DNA from: Alcanivorax sp.
GTDB lineage: Bacteria; Pseudomonadota; Gammaproteobacteria; Pseudomonadales; Alcanivoracaceae
Assembly: GCA_007135015.1 (NCBI GenBank)
Contig: SLJS01000315.1
Span: 1-15,222 of the forward strand
DNA: 15,222 bases
Direction: 5' to 3'
A program made the position numbers and the translations under genes. The notes under the pieces are model-generated. The model was given only the letters and a program-made list of their open reading frames with translations, had not been told where the DNA came from and made no database searches. This document shows positions 11,764 to 15,222 of this stretch, in pieces (position 1 is the stretch's first letter; each line of letters opens with the position of its first letter).

Positions 11764-13266
11764 TCATTGATCTTCTTCCGGTTCGCCTTGTGGAAAACGC
11801 CCCGTTTCGTGGAGCATGTTCCGGGCCCAGCCGACCAGCCCCGGGGAAATCTGCTCCGGTTGAAAGCGCCAACGCCAGTTGCCGCTTTTCGTGCCAGGCA
11901 TATTCATGCGCGCCCGAGAGTCCAGACCCAGAAGATCCTGCATGGGGATCACGGCAAGCCGGCTTTCCGACTCCAGTGCGACGCGGATCATGGGCACCGG
12001 CATGGGTTCATCGGGCCTGCCCAGCACCCCCAGCACCCGCGTTCTGGCCGGCCCGTCCAGGCTTTCCCACCAGCCCAGGGTGGTATCGTTGTCATGGGTG
12101 CCGGTATAGACCACCGCGTCCGGAACATGGTTGGCTGGCCGGTGCGGATTGTCCTCGCCCCCATCAAAGGCAAACTGCAGCACCCGCATGCCGGGAAAGC
12201 CGAGCTCCCTGCGCAGCGCCTCCACACCGGTCGTAATGTCACCCAGGTCCTCGGCGACCAGGCGCAGGGGCCCCAGTGCGGCGAACACCGCGTCAAAGAC
12301 CGCGCGCCCGGGCCCGGCCCGCCAGCGGCCCTTTTCCGCCGTGCGGGCTCCCGGCGGAACCTCGAAGTAGCTGTCGAAGGCACGAAAATGGTCGATGCGC
12401 AGCATGGAAAACATCCGGCACTGCACGTCGAAGCGGTCAATCCACCAGCGGTAATCCTCCTCGGCGAGCTTTTCCCAGCGATACAGTGGATTGCCCCAGA
12501 GCTGGCCGGTAGCGGAGAAGGCATCCGGCGGCACCCCGGCACTGGCCTGGCGATGCCCGTTGGCATTGAGGGTGAAATAGTGACGCCAGCACCAGGTGTC
12601 GGCGCTGTCATGGGCCACATAGATGGGCATGTCTCCGAACAGCTCGATGCCCCGTTGCCGGGCATACGCAGACAGACCGGACCATTGCTCGAAGAACAGA
12701 TACTGTCCGAAGCATTCGAGCTCGATGGCCTCTTCGTTGCCGGCGCGCACCCTGTCGAGCTCGGCGCTGTCGCGCCGTCGTAGTGCGGCCGGCCACCGGT
12801 ACCAGGGCCGGTCGCCGTGAAGGCGCCGGAGCACGCGAAACAGCGCGTAATCGGGCAGCCAGTGCCGGTGCTGTTCGAGAAAACGTTCATGACTGCGTCT
12901 CTGCTCCGAATCCGCATCGCTCCGGAAGGTCTCCAGCGCCCGGGCCACCAGGGTCCTGCGTTCCGGGTCCCGCGCATCCGGTGTCGGTGTGCCCGCCGGC
13001 ACCAGCCCCTGCTCGCGAAGTGGCCCCACACCGAGAAGACCGGTGTGACCCGCGAAACTCGACTGCGCCCCGTAGGGAGAAAGATCCTTGTGCACGGGCC
13101 CCACCGGCAGCATCTGCCAGACCGAAAAGCCGCTGTCGGCAAGAAAATCGACAAACCGCCGGGCCTCGTCGCCCAGGTCCCCCAGCGGACCCGGACCGGG
13201 CAGCGAAGTCGGATGCAACAGCACGCCCGCCCGCCGTTGCCGCAACCATGTCTGGCGCTGCGTCAC
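11764..13266 (-). CDS. malQ: 4-alpha-glucanotransferase (amylomaltase, GH77)
   Basis: This 500-residue enzyme matches the Thermus-type amylomaltase in length and motifs. The start region RRAGVLLHPTSLPGPGPLGDLG is followed by WQMLPVGPVHKDLSPYGAQSSFAGH. Nucleophile D292 lies in MLRIDHFRAF, acid/base E339 in VAEDLG, and transition-state D392 in GTHDNDTT; the equivalents in the Thermus enzyme are numbered almost identically. NMPGTKSGNWRWRF near the end is also conserved. It transfers glucan chains between maltodextrins, making longer chains that the phosphorylase can use. It starts with GTG at 13266, whose GTGA overlaps the stop of the GH57 gene; AGGGGG lies a few bases upstream. The overlap implies translational coupling. 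Confidence 0.96.
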   Translation of the reverse strand: MTQRQTWLRQRRAGVLLHPTSLPGPGPLGDLGDEARRFVDFLADSGFSVWQMLPVGPVHKDLSPYGAQSSFAGHTGLLGVGPLREQGLVPAGTPTPDARDPERRTLVARALETFRSDADSEQRRSHERFLEQHRHWLPDYALFRVLRRLHGDRPWYRWPAALRRRDSAELDRVRAGNEEAIELECFGQYLFFEQWSGLSAYARQRGIELFGDMPIYVAHDSADTWCWRHYFTLNANGHRQASAGVPPDAFSATGQLWGNPLYRWEKLAEEDYRWWIDRFDVQCRMFSMLRIDHFRAFDSYFEVPPGARTAEKGRWRAGPGRAVFDAVFAALGPLRLVAEDLGDITTGVEALRRELGFPGMRVLQFAFDGGEDNPHRPANHVPDAVVYTGTHDNDTTLGWWESLDGPARTRVLGVLGRPDEPMPVPMIRVALESESRLAVIPMQDLLGLDSRARMNMPGTKSGNWRWRFQPEQISPGLVGWARNMLHETGRFPQGEPEEDQ

Positions 13267-14957
13267 TCATTCCCCCTGCGCATGGTCCCGCCCAGTTCGG
13301 GGGCGCCCGAGCCCCGGCTCAGCCGCGCCTCCAGCGCCGCCGGGGGGGCAACCCCGATCATCCGGTACAGGCACTCAAGCTGGCGGCGATACAATCGCTC
13401 GAACTCATCGACCACCTCGGCCGGGTTGTAGTCGCCGAACCACCAGAACCAGTCCGAGCCCTCGCAGACCGCAAGCTGGCGTTCGATAGCGGCGTGCTGT
13501 GACGGCGCTTGCGTTTCCGCAAGCACCCGCTCCACCTCGCGCCGGGCCTCACAGAGAAGGTCCCAGGCACGGTTCTTGTCCGGGTCGCCGATCCAGGTAT
13601 TCAGGGTGCCGTACACCCAGCTGCCCGCGACCAGTCCTTCGAGCCGCCCGCTGTGATCCTTTCCCCGCGCGGGAATAACGTCGGAAAAGCCGACCATTTT
13701 CAGACCCTTCGCGGCGGCCAGCTCCCTGTACAGCGTACCGAGGAAGTGGAAGCCATTCTGCGGGTAATGCTCCCAGGGGTTTTCACCATCAAGGATTATC
13801 GAGACGACACGCCCGGGCACATCCACGGTGGCCCTGCCGATATCCTTGAGGTGCTTGATCAGGTCGGCAACCGCGTCGTCCGCGCGCCACTGCTGATAGT
13901 TGAACCCGATGGCGTCGGAAAGCCCCTCGTCCCGGAAAAAGCAGTACGGACCCTTTCCGTGCAAACGCCAGCACCGGTGCAGCGGATCCACCTTCTGCTC
14001 CGCGCCGGCGAGACTGTTGCGGAGCACACCCTCGCCGCTGGCTGTCCAGACAAATCCGGCCTCGCCGATCATCCGCACGGAGGCCTCGCACAAGCCTCCC
14101 TCGGAAGGCCAGCATCCCCGGGGGGCAGCACCGAAGTAGTGCTCGAAGACTTCCCGGGCACGGGAGAGTTGCCATCGCACTCGTTCTTCACCACCGGGAT
14201 AGGCCGGCGACTCGGGAAGCACGATGTCGGGCTGCGCCTGCCTGGCGGAGGAAAGATCAAGCAGCAGCGGCAGCATGGGGTGGCTGTAGGGGCTTGCCGA
14301 AAGCTCCACCACGCCCCGCTCGGCAAGGCGCCGATAGCGGCCGATCAGCCCGCTCATCAGTTCCCCCACCAGCGCCAGCATTTCACGACGCTCTTCGCGG
14401 GTATAACCGCCCGCCCGCTCGAGCATCTTCTGTACCCGCTCATCACTCTGACGCACGGTCTCGCCGAGCCAGGCGAGGTGATACCAGACCACCAGGTCCT
14501 TGAGGTGCCGATCGGAAAGATAATCCGGTCCCACATCGGTGCCGAGCGCATGACGCGCCATGCCCGCCAGATGCCGGAAAACCGGAAACGGCCGGATCAT
14601 GTGCGCTTCATGAGCCTGCAGGCAACGCTGGAGCAGTTCCCGCCGCCGGCTTCTTCTCGCGGGCATACGCCGGCACGCAAGCGCATCGAGCAGCGGCTCG
14701 CCCGTCGCCTTGCCCTCCTCCAGACACCGCTCGATTCGCCCGGCGTAATCGTCGATCTGCTCGAGCAGAACGGGCGGGAAATTGACCACCACCCGGACGC
14801 CTTCCGGGGCGTCTTCCAGATGCGCGGCCATGTCCACGTAGTCCTTGATGCCGTGCAGATAGGTCCAGGGTGCCCGCCAGGAGCCGTCCTCCGGGTCACG
14901 GTATTCGGGCTGGTGCATGTGCCAGCAGAGTACGACGGGCAGCGGCTCAGCGGACAT
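13263..14957 (-). CDS. Glycoside hydrolase family 57 protein
   Basis: This 564-residue protein carries the five GH57 regions: CWHMHQPEYR (11-20), VVELSASPYSHPMLPLL (216-232), APRGCWPSEGGLCEAS (278-293) with nucleophile E286, SIILDGENPWEHY (386-398) with acid/base D390, and a C-terminal helical region with SDWFWWFGDYN (501-511). GH57 includes alpha-amylases, amylopullulanases, branching enzymes and 4-alpha-glucanotransferases; the neighbourhood indicates an alpha-glucan substrate but not which activity. No signal peptide is seen, so it is cytoplasmic. The ATG at 14957 is chosen because the HMHQP motif begins 13 residues later and AGGGG lies upstream; the frame extends further into the glgC end. 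It overlaps glgC by 11 bp and malQ by 4 bp, so the three form one tightly packed operon. Confidence 0.93.
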   Translation of the reverse strand: MSAEPLPVVLCWHMHQPEYRDPEDGSWRAPWTYLHGIKDYVDMAAHLEDAPEGVRVVVNFPPVLLEQIDDYAGRIERCLEEGKATGEPLLDALACRRMPARRSRRRELLQRCLQAHEAHMIRPFPVFRHLAGMARHALGTDVGPDYLSDRHLKDLVVWYHLAWLGETVRQSDERVQKMLERAGGYTREERREMLALVGELMSGLIGRYRRLAERGVVELSASPYSHPMLPLLLDLSSARQAQPDIVLPESPAYPGGEERVRWQLSRAREVFEHYFGAAPRGCWPSEGGLCEASVRMIGEAGFVWTASGEGVLRNSLAGAEQKVDPLHRCWRLHGKGPYCFFRDEGLSDAIGFNYQQWRADDAVADLIKHLKDIGRATVDVPGRVVSIILDGENPWEHYPQNGFHFLGTLYRELAAAKGLKMVGFSDVIPARGKDHSGRLEGLVAGSWVYGTLNTWIGDPDKNRAWDLLCEARREVERVLAETQAPSQHAAIERQLAVCEGSDWFWWFGDYNPAEVVDEFERLYRRQLECLYRMIGVAPPAALEARLSRGSGAPELGGTMRRGNE

Positions 14958-15222
14958 AACCCAGCCCCTGAGCCAGGCTTTCCGGCGTGACCAGCACCAC
15001 GCCCTGCGCCGTAACCTCGAAACGTTTCCGGTCGTCTTCAGGACTCTCGCCGATAACGGTTCCCGCTTCCAGTACACAACCGGTCTCGATCACCGCCCGG
15101 CGCACCCGGCAGCGGGGCCCGATCACCGCATCCGGCAGCACCACCGAGTCCTGCACCACCGCCTCCTCACCGACACGCACACTCGAGAACAGCACCGAAT
15201 GGCGAACCAGCGCACCGGAGAC
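14947..15222 (-). CDS. glgC: Glucose-1-phosphate adenylyltransferase, C-terminal part (cut by window edge)
   Basis: The last 91 residues are visible: SGALVRHSVLFSSVRVGEEAV, then VVLPDAVIGPRCRVRRAVIETGCVLEAGTVIGE, then DDRKRFEVTAQGVVLVTPESL. This is the left-handed beta-helix and end of a bacterial GlgC, which makes ADP-glucose for glycogen synthesis and is the usual allosteric control point. The catalytic domain lies beyond the window. The TGA at 14949-14947 falls inside the first codons of the GH57 gene, so synthesis and breakdown genes are cotranscribed. Confidence 0.9.
   Translation of the reverse strand, partial: VSGALVRHSVLFSSVRVGEEAVVQDSVVLPDAVIGPRCRVRRAVIETGCVLEAGTVIGESPEDDRKRFEVTAQGVVLVTPESLAQGLGYVR

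Noticed and set aside
13509..14990. 493-codon plus-strand open frame
   Set aside because: It is the antisense shadow of the GH57 gene, common in GC-rich DNA with strong third-position bias.

Overview
The window is GC-rich gammaproteobacterial chromosome. The recognisable genes (an LptB end, FixL/FixJ-like proteins, an FNR/FixK-type regulator, a GlgC/GH57/MalQ/phosphorylase operon) would fit a metabolically versatile, possibly chemolithotrophic member of the Chromatiales/Ectothiorhodospiraceae type. That placement is inference from gene content only. No RNA gene, CRISPR array, intact insertion sequence or phage gene was seen.

Layout. 1-297 is the 3' end of lptB, followed by a probable terminator. 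371-604 (-) encodes a small Cys-rich metallothionein-like protein. 971-4314 (-) is a regulatory block: a cytoplasmic PAS-PAS histidine kinase whose second PAS domain carries the FixL haem signature, a FixJ-type response regulator overlapping it by 4 bp, and a Crp/Fnr regulator lacking the FNR iron-sulfur cysteines (FixK-like). Two copies of a TIR-bounded, MITE-like repeat (1837-2085 and 4344-4459) lie upstream of the Crp/Fnr gene and of the kinase gene. 4705-9500 holds two divergent units: phosphoribosyltransferase / PRPP-synthetase-like, and [Hsp20 + COG2187 kinase] / archaeal-type FBP aldolase-phosphatase. 9501-9942 is non-coding and full of palindromes. 9943-15222 (-) is a tight glycogen/maltodextrin operon read glgC - GH57 - malQ - glgP.

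How the parts may work together. The recognition helix of the Crp/Fnr protein keeps the E-x-x-S-R residues that read TTGA half-sites. Matching palindromes (TTGA/C-N6-T/GCAA, exact or with one mismatch) lie in the upstream regions of the metallothionein-like gene and of both divergent units. In each divergent spacer there are two sites, with centres 37-38 bp apart. Several sit 41.5 bp upstream of a start predicted from a plausible -10 box. I infer a local low-oxygen regulon: haem-PAS kinase to FixJ-like regulator to FixK-like regulator to an island for survival, PRPP/sugar-phosphate handling and proteostasis, with glycogen turnover next door. The island content (Hsp20, COG1926 phosphoribosyltransferase, COG2187 kinase, haem sensor kinase with LuxR-type regulator) resembles the mycobacterial DosR dormancy regulon. 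This is the most interesting signal in the window, and it is a hypothesis from sequence alone.
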